Source: Lachnospiraceae bacterium
Lineage (GTDB): Bacteria; Bacillota; Clostridia; Lachnospirales; Lachnospiraceae
Direction of reading: 5' to 3'
Assembly (NCBI GenBank): GCA_017938145.1
Contig: JAGBCB010000028.1
Location: 1-48,415, forward strand
DNA: 48,415 nucleotides
Position 1 is the stretch's first letter, and each line of letters begins with the position of its first letter. The notes beneath the pieces are model-generated. The model ran no database searches, was not told the DNA's origin, and saw only the letters and a list, made by a program, of their open reading frames with translations. This document shows positions 33,165-41,390 of the stretch, one piece after another. The position numbers were made by a program, and so were the translations under genes.

Positions 33165-34536
33165 ACTGATTTAAATAGTTTTTGTAAACATTTAATACTT
33201 CCTGCATAGCGGTAAGTCCCGGAGCACCGATCGTGTTTCTGCGTTCTACACAGGTCTGCATGCGGATAGCTTCGTAAATGTCTTCTTCAAATACAGGAGA
33301 AATCTTTTTGTATTCTTCTAAGGACAGTTCGTCAAGAGAAATATCCTTTTCGATACAAAGCAGTACCAGCTGGCCGATGATACCGTGGGCATCACGGAAT
33401 GGAACGCCGTGGTTAACCAGGTAGTCTGCAGCATCGGTGGCATTGGTAAAACCGTTCTTTGCGCTGGCTTCCATAACTTCATTATTGAACTTCATGGTAG
33501 CAATCATGCCGGTAAATAAAGCAAGACATCCCTTAACGGTGTCGATGGCATCAAAGGTCATTTCTTTATCTTCCTGCATATCCTTGTTGTAAGCAAGAGG
33601 AATGCCCTTCATTGTAGTAAGAAGAGAAGTGAGTGCGCCATAAACACGGCCGGTTTTACCGCGGACAAGCTCTGCAATATCCGGATTTTTTTTCTGCGGC
33701 ATAATGGAGCTTCCGGTGGAGTAACTGTCATCAATATCAACGAAACGGTACTCGTTGGAGTTCCAGATAATGATTTCTTCACAGAAACGGCTAAGGTGCA
33801 TCATGCAAATGGACAGGGCACTTAAAGTTTCCAGTAAGTAGTCTCGGTCGGATACGGAGTCCATACTGTTTCTGGTTGGTCCGTCAAAAGAAAGTAAGAA
33901 TGCGGTGTAGGCACGGTCCAACGGATAGGTGGTTCCTGCCAGGGCACCGGCACCGAGAGGACAGTAGTTCATACGCTTGCGGATATCCTTTAAACGGTCA
34001 CGGTCGCGAAGAAACATTTCAAAGTAGGCTCCGAAGTGGTGAGCCAGTGTTACCGGCTGGGCCTTCTGTAAATGGGTAAAGCCCGGCATGTAGGTGGTAA
34101 GATTGGCCTCCATAATGTTGTAAATTGTTTTTAATAAGTCATAGAGCAGTTTATCCAGTTCGTCGATTTCATCGCGGGTATAAAGACGCATATCAAGGGC
34201 AACCTGGTCGTTACGGCTACGGCCGGTATGGAGCTTTTTGCCAACGGTACCGATGCGGTCGATTAATACTGCTTCTACGAAGCTGTGGATATCTTCCTGG
34301 GCTTCATCAAATTCTAAAACACCGGATGTGATATCTGCTTCAATGCCCTTTAAACCGGCAATGATGGTGTCTCTTTCGTCGTCTGTTAAAATTCCCTGCT
34401 TGGCAAGCATGGTTACATGGGCAATGCTGCCATTAATGTCCTGCTTGTAAAATTTCTGGTCAAAGGAGAGGGATGCGTTAAAATTATGTACCAACTGGTT
34501 GGTTTCTTTGGTAAAGCGTCCGCCCCAAAGCTTCAT
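33163..34536 (-). CDS. argH: Argininosuccinate lyase
   Basis: A 457-residue enzyme of the fumarase/aspartase superfamily that splits argininosuccinate into arginine and fumarate, the last step of arginine synthesis. Visible features are K-L-W-G-G-R-F at the start, H-T-G-R-S-R-N-D-Q-V-A near residue 105, T-H-L-Q-K-A-Q-P near 155, and the superfamily signature G-S-S-I-M-P-Q-K-K-N-P-D near 275. Length is normal. ATG 34536 is chosen for the GGAGG 9 nt upstream and the conserved W-G-G-R-F start. argG is not adjacent. It follows a small hypothetical gene by 17 bp on the same strand. Confidence 0.96.
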   Translation of the reverse strand: MKLWGGRFTKETNQLVHNFNASLSFDQKFYKQDINGSIAHVTMLAKQGILTDDERDTIIAGLKGIEADITSGVLEFDEAQEDIHSFVEAVLIDRIGTVGKKLHTGRSRNDQVALDMRLYTRDEIDELDKLLYDLLKTIYNIMEANLTTYMPGFTHLQKAQPVTLAHHFGAYFEMFLRDRDRLKDIRKRMNYCPLGAGALAGTTYPLDRAYTAFLLSFDGPTRNSMDSVSDRDYLLETLSALSICMMHLSRFCEEIIIWNSNEYRFVDIDDSYSTGSSIMPQKKNPDIAELVRGKTGRVYGALTSLLTTMKGIPLAYNKDMQEDKEMTFDAIDTVKGCLALFTGMIATMKFNNEVMEASAKNGFTNATDAADYLVNHGVPFRDAHGIIGQLVLLCIEKDISLDELSLEEYKKISPVFEEDIYEAIRMQTCVERRNTIGAPGLTAMQEVLNVYKNYLNQ

Positions 34537-34553
34537 GGTTTTGTACCTCCGTA

Positions 34554-34751
34554 TTATTCTCCGGAAATGATGGTTTTTTCTTCGTCTACTTTGTATTCGT
34601 AGTATTTCACAACATTTCCGCTGTTCATTGCAATGTTTGGATGACAAAGGTCGCGGTCGCAGCGATACGGCACGGTATCATAGGTAGAAAAATACTCGCC
34701 AAAGGTAGAATCAAACGGTAATACCGGGGTATAAGTCTTTTCATCAGCCAT
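34554..34751 (-). CDS. Small hypothetical protein before argH
   Basis: A 65-residue tyrosine-rich protein (D-S-T-F-G-E-Y-F-S-T-Y-D-T-V-P-Y-R-C-D-R-D-L-C) with no membrane segment or signal. ATG 34751 is chosen for AAAGGAAG 9 nt upstream; an earlier in-frame ATG at 34775 has none. It lies between the P-type ATPase (39 bp away) and argH on the same strand. No recognised family. Confidence 0.55.
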   Translation of the reverse strand: MADEKTYTPVLPFDSTFGEYFSTYDTVPYRCDRDLCHPNIAMNSGNVVKYYEYKVDEEKTIISGE

Positions 34752-34790
34752 AAAGGTGCACTTCCTTTCTGTCAATATAACAGTACTATT

Positions 34791-37358
34791 TTAATCCTCT
34801 TTACTGTTTTTTGCAACATGCTTTTGCAATTCCATAAAAATAACCGGAGCAACAGAGCAGGAAATTACCACAAGCCATTGTGGAAGCGTCAAGGTGCTTA
34901 CCTCAAATATGCCTTGCAACCACGGATGTGTGATTACCAGAAGCTGAAGCGCAGAACAAATCAGGAAAGAAAAGTTCATTACCTTGTTGCTGAGAAAGCC
35001 AACCTGAAACAGGGAATGGCGGCTTCTCATATTATAAGCGTGGAACAACTGGGAGAAACTTAAAACTGCAAATGCCATGGTGCTACCGTTGCCCAGATGC
35101 TTCATACCGATAACATAAGCAAATAAGGTTAAGGAGCCAATTAGTATTCCTTCTACCGCAATGCTGAACAGGAGACCTCCGGTAAAAAGGCCTTCCTTTG
35201 GAGAAACCGGCGGACGTTTCATGACATCCTGTTCCGGCGGTTCCATGCCCAGGGCAATGGCAGGCAGGGAGTCGGTAATCAGGTTTACCCACAGCAGCTG
35301 TACTGCGGCTAACGGTGAAGGCATCCGGAATAAAATCGCCATAAAAATAGTAATGATTTCACCGATGTTACAGGATAATAAAAACTGGATGGATTTGCGG
35401 ATGTTTTCGTAGATACCACGGCCTTCCCGGACGGCGGAAACAATAGTGGTAAAGTTATCGTCCATCAGAATCATGTCAGAAGCATTTTTAGCAACATCCG
35501 TACCGGAAAGTCCCATGGCACAGCCGATATCCGCAGTTTTTAAAGCAGGAGCATCATTGGTGCCGTCACCGGTCATGGCAACGATTTCACCGCGGCTTTG
35601 CAGTGCTTTTACAATGCGGACCTTATGCTCCGGAGAAACTCTGGCAAAGACGGTATAACCGGAGATGTTTTTCTGCAATTCTGCATCGGATAATGCGTCC
35701 ATTTCCGCACCGGTCATGGCATGGTTTCCCGGACGTAAAATTCCGAGCTTTTCTGCAATGGCGCAGGCGGTGTTTTTGTGGTCGCCGGTAATCATAACCG
35801 GTGTAATTCCTGCTTCCAGACATTGTGCTACCGCCCGGATTGCTTCCGGACGCGGTGGGTCCATCAGGCCAAATAAACCGCAGAGCGTTAAATTGTTTTC
35901 GATGGAATCAGAGAGAAGGGCAGCCTCTGCAGGGATTATTTTATAAGCCAGTGCAAGCACCCGGAGAGCTTCCTTTGTCATAGTGTCATGGGCAAGCCGT
36001 GAGGAAGAAGACTTTCCGGAGGAAATAGTACATTTTTTTAATAAGACATCATATCCACCTTTCGTAATAACGAGAAAATGCTCCTTATCCGGCATTTGAT
36101 GAACGGTGGTCATACATTTTCGGGTAGAATCAAAGGGGATTTCATAAATGCGGGGATATTCTTTCTGTAAAGTACCCGGAAGACCGGACTGCAGGGCAAA
36201 TTCGACCAGTGCCTTTTCGGTTGCTTCGCCTTCTACATGCCCGTTGTCAATCACAACATTACTGCAAAGAAATGCCATTTGTGCCATGGTTGGCAGGGAT
36301 TCCGGTGAAGAAAACAGGGAGGTTTTGGTTACTGTCATATGATTCTGCGTCAAGGTTCCTGTTTTGTCGGAACAAATGTAGGTGGCAGATCCAAGGGTTT
36401 CTACCGCAGGCAGTTTGCGGATAATGGCATTTTGTTTTACCATACGCTGTACCCCAAGGGAGAGCATAATGGTTACAACAGAAGGAAGGGATTCCGGAAT
36501 CGATGCCACGGCAAGACTTACGGAAGTCATAAACATGGTAATCATCGGGATTCCCTGGAACAGACCGATAAAAAACAACACAACACAAATGCCAAGAACA
36601 AGCAAAGCAAGTATTTTTCCTGCTTCTGCCAGACGTTTTTGTAACGGAGTATCGGTTGGCTCAGAGGAAAGAATCAGGGATGCAATTTTACCCACTTCTG
36701 TGTTCATTCCCGTGGCGGTAACAACAGCACAGCCATGGCCTGCAGATATAATGGAAGAGGAATAGACCATGTTAGTCCGGTCTCCTAGCGGAGTATCCTC
36801 CGGAAAGGTTATATTTGCCTGTTTATCTACAGTTAAGGACTCTCCGGTAAGAGAGGATTCGTCTGCTTTGAGACCGGTACACGTAAGAAGCCTTGCATCG
36901 GCAGGAACCATGTTGCCGGCTTCCAAAAAGATGATATCACCGGGTACAAGTTCGGAAGACGGAATGTTTTGACGTTTCCCGTCTCTTTGCACATTAGCAT
37001 GTGGTGCAGACAGTTTTTTTAACGCTTCCAGGGAATGTTCGGCTTTTGTTTCCTGAATAACGCCAAGAAGGGCATTTAATGTAACAACAAAAAGAATAAT
37101 AATCGGGTCGGCATAGTCCGCATGTCCTTCGATTAAAGAGAGCAGGAAGGATATTGCGGCGGCACAAAGAAGAACTATAATCATAAAGTCTTCGAATTGG
37201 GCGAAAAATTTGTGGAGAAGACTTTCTTTTTTGTGCTCAGCCAGCTGATTTGGCCCATAAGAATACCGTCTTTTTTCGGCTTCTTTTTTTGATAATCCGG
37301 CGGCGGAAGTATCTAATTTCTTTAGTACAGTGTCCGTGGAAAGGGAAAATGGTGTCAT
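34791..37358 (-). CDS. Calcium-type cation-transporting P-type ATPase
   Basis: An 855-residue P2-type ATPase. It has the cation ATPase N-domain (residues 1-60), the actuator motif L-T-G-E-S, M4 motif S-I-P-E-S-L-P, phosphorylation site D331-K-T-G-T-L-T, a K-G-A/G-Y-D nucleotide-binding segment, the hinge T-G-D-G-T-N-D-A-P-A-L, and M6 N-L-I-T-D-S-L-P-A-I-A-L-G. This is the layout of bacterial Ca2+ pumps (LMCA1/SERCA-like). M4 has Ser where most Ca2+ pumps read P-E-G-L-P. It likely exports Ca2+; Mn2+ or Na+ cannot be excluded. GGAGG lies 13 nt upstream, a long spacing. Confidence 0.9.
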   Translation of the reverse strand: MTPFSLSTDTVLKKLDTSAAGLSKKEAEKRRYSYGPNQLAEHKKESLLHKFFAQFEDFMIIVLLCAAAISFLLSLIEGHADYADPIIILFVVTLNALLGVIQETKAEHSLEALKKLSAPHANVQRDGKRQNIPSSELVPGDIIFLEAGNMVPADARLLTCTGLKADESSLTGESLTVDKQANITFPEDTPLGDRTNMVYSSSIISAGHGCAVVTATGMNTEVGKIASLILSSEPTDTPLQKRLAEAGKILALLVLGICVVLFFIGLFQGIPMITMFMTSVSLAVASIPESLPSVVTIMLSLGVQRMVKQNAIIRKLPAVETLGSATYICSDKTGTLTQNHMTVTKTSLFSSPESLPTMAQMAFLCSNVVIDNGHVEGEATEKALVEFALQSGLPGTLQKEYPRIYEIPFDSTRKCMTTVHQMPDKEHFLVITKGGYDVLLKKCTISSGKSSSSRLAHDTMTKEALRVLALAYKIIPAEAALLSDSIENNLTLCGLFGLMDPPRPEAIRAVAQCLEAGITPVMITGDHKNTACAIAEKLGILRPGNHAMTGAEMDALSDAELQKNISGYTVFARVSPEHKVRIVKALQSRGEIVAMTGDGTNDAPALKTADIGCAMGLSGTDVAKNASDMILMDDNFTTIVSAVREGRGIYENIRKSIQFLLSCNIGEIITIFMAILFRMPSPLAAVQLLWVNLITDSLPAIALGMEPPEQDVMKRPPVSPKEGLFTGGLLFSIAVEGILIGSLTLFAYVIGMKHLGNGSTMAFAVLSFSQLFHAYNMRSRHSLFQVGFLSNKVMNFSFLICSALQLLVITHPWLQGIFEVSTLTLPQWLVVISCSVAPVIFMELQKHVAKNSKED

Positions 37359-37430
37359 TTTATGTGTTTTTCCTCCTTGTTTTTTGACAGATAAAAAAGT
37401 CGCATAAATAAAGGGTTTGAAAGACTTTTT

Positions 37431-37459
37431 GTATTATTTTATGCTCTTTTTTTTGTAAA
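37431..37459 (-). promoter_or_regulatory. Putative promoter of the P-type ATPase
   Basis: On the minus strand TTTACA (37454-37459), a 17-nt spacer and TAATAC (37431-37436) lie about 75 bp upstream of the ATG in the 324-bp divergent region 37359-37682. Confidence 0.4.
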
Positions 37460-37512
37460 AATGTCACAAAAAAGGGGGAAATTCTTTGTACATGTTTCAG
37501 TGCAGAAAAATC

Positions 37513-37541
37513 TTTACAAAATGAAAAATAGGGACTATCAT
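37513..37541 (+). promoter_or_regulatory. Putative promoter of the Tad-like operon
   Basis: TTTACA (37513-37518), a 17-nt spacer and TATCAT (37536-37541) lie about 140 bp before the first Tad-like gene. The leader is therefore long. Confidence 0.5.
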
Positions 37542-37551
37542 AATAGTAAAT

Positions 37552-37589
37552 AAAGAAAACGTAATTTTAAATCCCCGTTCGTTTTCTTT
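37552..37589 (+). other. Leader hairpin of the Tad-like operon
   Basis: AAAGAAAACG and CGTTTTCTTT form a perfect 10-bp stem around an 18-nt loop, starting about at the predicted transcription start. The U-rich 3' arm makes it resemble an attenuator, but the U-tract proper is missing. Confidence 0.45.
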
Positions 37590-37682
37590 ATCATCCGTTA
37601 CAATTCAGTAGTAAATTCCCCAAAAAACTAAAACAAAATAATTAACTGTTCTTGTCAAATATTGAGAATAAGGAGTGTTTGC

Positions 37683-38450
37683 ATGAAAGTGGCTGTTTGG
37701 AACGGTATCAGTGAAGCTGATAGCGTAGCCGGTTATGTTGCTGCTTTAGGTATGATGATTGCTCTGGAGAAAAATTGTAATATTATACTTAGCAGTAATT
37801 ACATTAGTAATCGTATGGCACATGACTGTTTTTCCAGAAGAATGTTGGAAGATGGAATTGCCCATATACCATATTGCTATTTATATGGATCTCCGGAGTA
37901 TTATAGTGCTCTATGGAGAATGAAAAGGAAACGTCAGGACAATATTCTGGAAATTCCGATGAAAGGAATAACCATTATTTTTCCGCCAGATATGGACGAA
38001 AAAAGTATGTTTTATTATAAAAGTTCTTCAAAAAACTTTTATTTCTTAGATATGGCTAAAGGCAGTATTGCGGAATCAAAAAATGTGTTGGATGAAGCAG
38101 AACTAGTAATTGTCTTCTTATCGCAGGATAAAACTGAAATTCAAAATTTCTTTGAACGATTTTCATCGTTACTTTCCAAAGCTTTTTTTGTTATTGTGGA
38201 CTATCAACGGGATTCTCTATATACGAGCAGGAAAATAAGTGCAGAATATGGAATAAAACTTAATAATATTGGAATTATTTACCATAACAGAGAGTTTGAA
38301 AAAGCATGTGAAGAGGGTAATCTGGGACAATTTATTTTTCAGAATTTGCATCGGACTATGGAAGAACAAAATAATCGTTTTATTGCAAGTTTAAAGAAGC
38401 TGGCGAGGAAAATACAAATGTGGGGATTGAGTAATGATGTAGAGGAGTAG
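37683..38450 (+). CDS. ParA/MinD-fold protein without P-loop, first gene of the Tad-like operon
   Basis: A 255-residue protein. The N-terminus M-K-V-A-V-W-N-G-I-S-E-A-D-S-V-A-G-Y-V-A has the strand-loop-helix of CpaE/MinD ATPases (usual form W-S-G-x-x-G-x-S-T-T-S-N-x-A). The lysine and P-loop glycines are missing, so ATP binding is unlikely. Later strands (L-V-I-V-F-L, F-F-V-I-V-D-Y) keep the fold's pattern. In Tad systems CpaE-type proteins localise the pilus machine; this copy may be structural only. ATG 37683 follows AAGGAG, whereas the in-frame TTG at 37662 would place that site inside the gene. It ends 4 bp before the CpaB-like gene. Confidence 0.55.
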   Translation: MKVAVWNGISEADSVAGYVAALGMMIALEKNCNIILSSNYISNRMAHDCFSRRMLEDGIAHIPYCYLYGSPEYYSALWRMKRKRQDNILEIPMKGITIIFPPDMDEKSMFYYKSSSKNFYFLDMAKGSIAESKNVLDEAELVIVFLSQDKTEIQNFFERFSSLLSKAFFVIVDYQRDSLYTSRKISAEYGIKLNNIGIIYHNREFEKACEEGNLGQFIFQNLHRTMEEQNNRFIASLKKLARKIQMWGLSNDVEE

Positions 38451-38454
38451 GAGG

Positions 38455-39192
38455 ATGAGAAGAAGTTTAAACAGATACAGTTTCAGAAGAAGTGTGGTTA
38501 TTTTGTTATGTATTTTAGTTGTTTTTTATATTATGGCTACTGTGTACGGATATTATAGTTGGCAGGCGTGTAGTCAGGAGAGGGAAAAACTGGATGAGCG
38601 GTTGTCATTATATGAAAAAAAAGTATACGTGGCTGCAAAAAAGCTTTCCAAAGGAACGATTCTTTCAGAAGATTTACTGGATTGGCAAATCCGGTATTCC
38701 GATTACGCACAGGACAAGTTTATATCCGAGGATGATTTCGGAAAGTCGCTTTCTTTGGATATTGAAGAAGGTACATGCTTAATGGATTTTATGGTTTGCA
38801 GTACGGAGAGTAATACCAGAATGTTTTATTTAGAGGAAGTGGATGTCCCTAAACATGTGCAGGAAGGGGACCGGGTAGATATTAGAATCCGGTACGGAAA
38901 TGCAGAGGAATACATTGTCTTATCGGATAAAATTGTTGTTAATCTGCAGGAAGAACACGGTATGGTGTTGTGCCTGACAGAAGAAGAATTTTTACTTATT
39001 TCTTCGGCAATTATTGATACTGAATTATTCCGGCCGGCAAAACTGTATGTGGTAGAGTATCCGGAATATGAATCTGTGGAAAACAGTCCGGCAACTTATA
39101 TTGCGAACCAGGATGTTTTATTACTATTAGGACGAGAAAAAACAGAAGGAGAAAGCAGGGCAGCTTTGGAACAGCGGTTACTGCAGAATTAA
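38455..39192 (+). CDS. CpaB/RcpC-like SAF-domain protein
   Basis: A 245-residue protein with a basic N-terminus, one membrane segment (about residues 13-33) and a short coiled region. The SAF fold is recognisable by Y-V-A-A-K-K-L-S-K-G-T-I-L-S-E-D-L-L-D (about 55-75) and then the V-D-V-P-K-H-V-Q-E-G-D-R-V-D-I-R-I segment, as in CpaB/RcpC. RcpC proteins sit outside the membrane at the pilus secretin or, in Gram-positives, at the wall-facing side of the machine. It is shorter than many CpaB proteins. It strongly supports the Tad-like reading of this cluster. Confidence 0.75.
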   Translation: MRRSLNRYSFRRSVVILLCILVVFYIMATVYGYYSWQACSQEREKLDERLSLYEKKVYVAAKKLSKGTILSEDLLDWQIRYSDYAQDKFISEDDFGKSLSLDIEEGTCLMDFMVCSTESNTRMFYLEEVDVPKHVQEGDRVDIRIRYGNAEEYIVLSDKIVVNLQEEHGMVLCLTEEEFLLISSAIIDTELFRPAKLYVVEYPEYESVENSPATYIANQDVLLLLGREKTEGESRAALEQRLLQN

Positions 39193-39197
39193 TAAGG

Positions 39198-39962
39198 ATG
39201 GACAAGGGGCAATATTTTGAAGAGGATTTTATTGATTGGTTAAAATCACAAATAGAAAAAAGAGAATATATGTGTAGTCATCGTTATGAAAAGAACACAA
39301 TGAAAGAAGTATTATATGAGGTGTTGTTTCGGGAACAAAGAATTACGGTAGAGGAGATAGAAAAGTTTTTTATTCCTTTTGGGCAGTCCGGATACCTTTC
39401 TCCGAGACTGAAATTTGAAATTATGCTTTTTATTTTAGAAAAAGAATATGGAAAAAGCTATATGTTTATAGAGGGTAAAGAAGACTATTGTACGGTTACC
39501 GGTGAGGATGTGGAGGATGTCTATTTACAGTGGATAGAGGAGGGCAGATTATATTTGTCTGAAGACGAAAAGAAGGAGTTCTTTGTACAAAGACTAATGG
39601 ACCGACTGGGAGCAGGCGTACTGGAGGTGTTGCAAAGAATTGCTCCCGATGGAATTATGTTGGGAGAATTATGTCCGATTTTACATGAATGGGAACGGAT
39701 AGAAGAAAGAGTTGCTGTATGCTTTAACGGAATGATTATCAGACTTCCTTTCCTGGAAATAGAATCAAAGGAAGAATTGATCAGAATAATCAGATATGTT
39801 GTGTCTAAAGAAAATAAAGGGGAACTTACAATGATGGAACCTATGCTGGATTTTGTCAGGGAGGATGGAACATGTATGACAGCAATTCGACCTCCGGAGG
39901 GACGGGACTGGGGAATCCGGATTCTGTTTGGTGCATTAAGAAAGGATGGAATGAGGTGGTAA
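39198..39962 (+). CDS. CpaF N-domain-only paralogue
   Basis: A 254-residue soluble protein resembling the N-terminal part of the CpaF ATPase encoded at 41326. It has V-A-V-C-F-N-G-M-I-I-R-L-P-F, then E-L-T-M-M-E-P-M-L-D-F-V-R-E-D-G-T-C-M-T-A-I-R-P-P, aligning by eye to E-L-T-Q-N-H-P-M-L-V-V-D-T-V-D-G-R-R-I-S-V-S-R-P-P of that protein. It stops where the ATP-binding domain would begin, with no Walker A. It may cap or regulate the CpaF hexamer. The start codon has only AAGG close upstream, so translation is probably coupled. The stop overlaps the next gene start. Confidence 0.55.
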   Translation: MDKGQYFEEDFIDWLKSQIEKREYMCSHRYEKNTMKEVLYEVLFREQRITVEEIEKFFIPFGQSGYLSPRLKFEIMLFILEKEYGKSYMFIEGKEDYCTVTGEDVEDVYLQWIEEGRLYLSEDEKKEFFVQRLMDRLGAGVLEVLQRIAPDGIMLGELCPILHEWERIEERVAVCFNGMIIRLPFLEIESKEELIRIIRYVVSKENKGELTMMEPMLDFVREDGTCMTAIRPPEGRDWGIRILFGALRKDGMRW

Positions 39963-40576
39963 AGCAAATAGGGGTAATAGGCTATGAGTGTGAGGATATT
40001 ATAATATACCTGGCAGGAATTTTTACTGCTCTTGGGAAAAAAGCAGCTATTGTAGATCGTAGCGAACAGGAGCTGTTATGTGAAATTCTTGGAATTCCTG
40101 CAAGGGAAGAAAGGACAGTACGGGAAAGGGAATATTGCGGAATCTGGATATCGAATCAAGGAGGATGTATAAAAGAGTACGATGTAGTATTTTATTTGTT
40201 CGGTTATCGGTGGAATCATCCAAAAGTGCATGAGTGTGAAATGATACTTATGATAACAGACGGAGTTCCGGCACATGCTTCTTTGTTGAAAAGGGCTAAT
40301 ATAGCAGAATGCCATTGTTTTCTTTTAATACGGAATCTGGTGGCATTAAAACATACAACAGAATATTTGGCAGAATTGGCAGAAAGAAAAAATGCATATA
40401 TTGAACTGTTATATGATGAAAAAGATATTAGGCAGCGCTGCAGTCTGAATGAATATGGTGGATTTGAGATAAAAAGGTTATCTGCAGGAATGAAAAATGT
40501 GCTTTTGGAAATTATGTGCAATTTTACGAGTGAATATTCAAAACGAACAATTTCCGAAGCAATAAAGAAAATGTAG
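39956..40576 (+). CDS. Second ParA/MinD-fold protein without P-loop
   Basis: A 206-residue protein if the GTG at 39956 is used (it overlaps the previous stop by 7 bp). It opens K-Q-I-G-V-I-G-Y-E, then L-A-G-I-F-T-A-L-G-K-K-A-A-I-V-D-R-S-E, the strand-helix-strand of a ParA/MinD protein with the P-loop replaced, so nucleotide binding is unlikely. A longer start at 39872 is possible but would overlap the previous gene by 91 bp with no ribosome site. Likely a partner of the intact MinD-like ATPase in the next gene. Confidence 0.5.
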   Translation: MVKQIGVIGYECEDIIIYLAGIFTALGKKAAIVDRSEQELLCEILGIPAREERTVREREYCGIWISNQGGCIKEYDVVFYLFGYRWNHPKVHECEMILMITDGVPAHASLLKRANIAECHCFLLIRNLVALKHTTEYLAELAERKNAYIELLYDEKDIRQRCSLNEYGGFEIKRLSAGMKNVLLEIMCNFTSEYSKRTISEAIKKM

Positions 40577-40589
40577 AAAGAGGATAAGA

Positions 40590-41390
40590 ATGGGAAAACT
40601 GGTTAGTTTTTGGTCACCGTATCCCGGACACGGGAAAGTGACATCATCTATATGCGGGATAATCGGTGGATTTACATTGCAGTATCCGGAACTTAGTCTG
40701 GCGGTCAGCCATGTGAGGAATGATCCTGTAACTTTATTGAGAAAGTTGGACAGTCATGCATTCCTATGGCAGGAAAAAAGTTTGCTGGATGGGTTTGGCA
40801 TTGCTGCCTTAAAAATGTATGAAAGGCAGAAGGTGCTTTCATTCGATAATATCAGACGTTGCGGGCTCCCTCTTTATGATAAATCCGTATATTTTTATCC
40901 GAATGTTACAAGAAACGGGTGGAATGATAGTTTGACATTTCAGGTTCTTACCAAACAGCTGCGAAAAGAATTTGAAATTGTGCTTTTAGATTTGGGAAGT
41001 GGCAATAAGGAAGATGCTCTGCAGTATATGCAGGAATCGGATTATGTGGTGGTTGTTCTTCCTCAAGATCCATATTATGCAGATTGCTTCCTGCAGAAGG
41101 AGGAATCGCATATGAACAATATAAATTACGGAATAATATTAGGAGGATGTTTTGGCAACTCCAGGTACAGAAGTGCCTATTACAAAAGAAAATACGGAAA
41201 GAAGGTGAGTGATAAATTTTTGGGGGAAATATTGTGGAATGCGGATTTTTTTGATGCTATGTCTGTCGGAAAAACCCGGGATTTTTTTCTAAGAAATAAT
41301 GTACCGGTAAAAAAAGAGGAAAACTATGAATTTATTATTCAAATCAAAAAAACAACAGAAAGAATCCAGGAAAAACTTCTCTTTTTGTGA
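40590..41390 (+). CDS. CpaE/MinD-like ATPase
   Basis: A 266-residue protein with a ParA/MinD-type start F-W-S-P-Y-P-G-H-G-K-V-T-S-S, keeping the P-loop G-x-G-K and T-S, then E-I-V-L-L-D-L-G-S-G as Walker B and S-D-Y-V-V-V-V-L-P-Q as the next strand. It is the only one of the three MinD-fold proteins here with an apparently usable ATP site. In Tad systems such ATPases place the machine at the membrane. AGAGG precedes the start by 8 nt. It overlaps the CpaF gene by 65 bp. Confidence 0.65.
   Translation: MGKLVSFWSPYPGHGKVTSSICGIIGGFTLQYPELSLAVSHVRNDPVTLLRKLDSHAFLWQEKSLLDGFGIAALKMYERQKVLSFDNIRRCGLPLYDKSVYFYPNVTRNGWNDSLTFQVLTKQLRKEFEIVLLDLGSGNKEDALQYMQESDYVVVVLPQDPYYADCFLQKEESHMNNINYGIILGGCFGNSRYRSAYYKRKYGKKVSDKFLGEILWNADFFDAMSVGKTRDFFLRNNVPVKKEENYEFIIQIKKTTERIQEKLLFL

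Noticed and set aside
34537-34647. N-terminal extension of argH
   Set aside because: ArgH proteins begin at K-L-W-G-G-R-F, and GGAGG is correctly placed only for the ATG at 34536.
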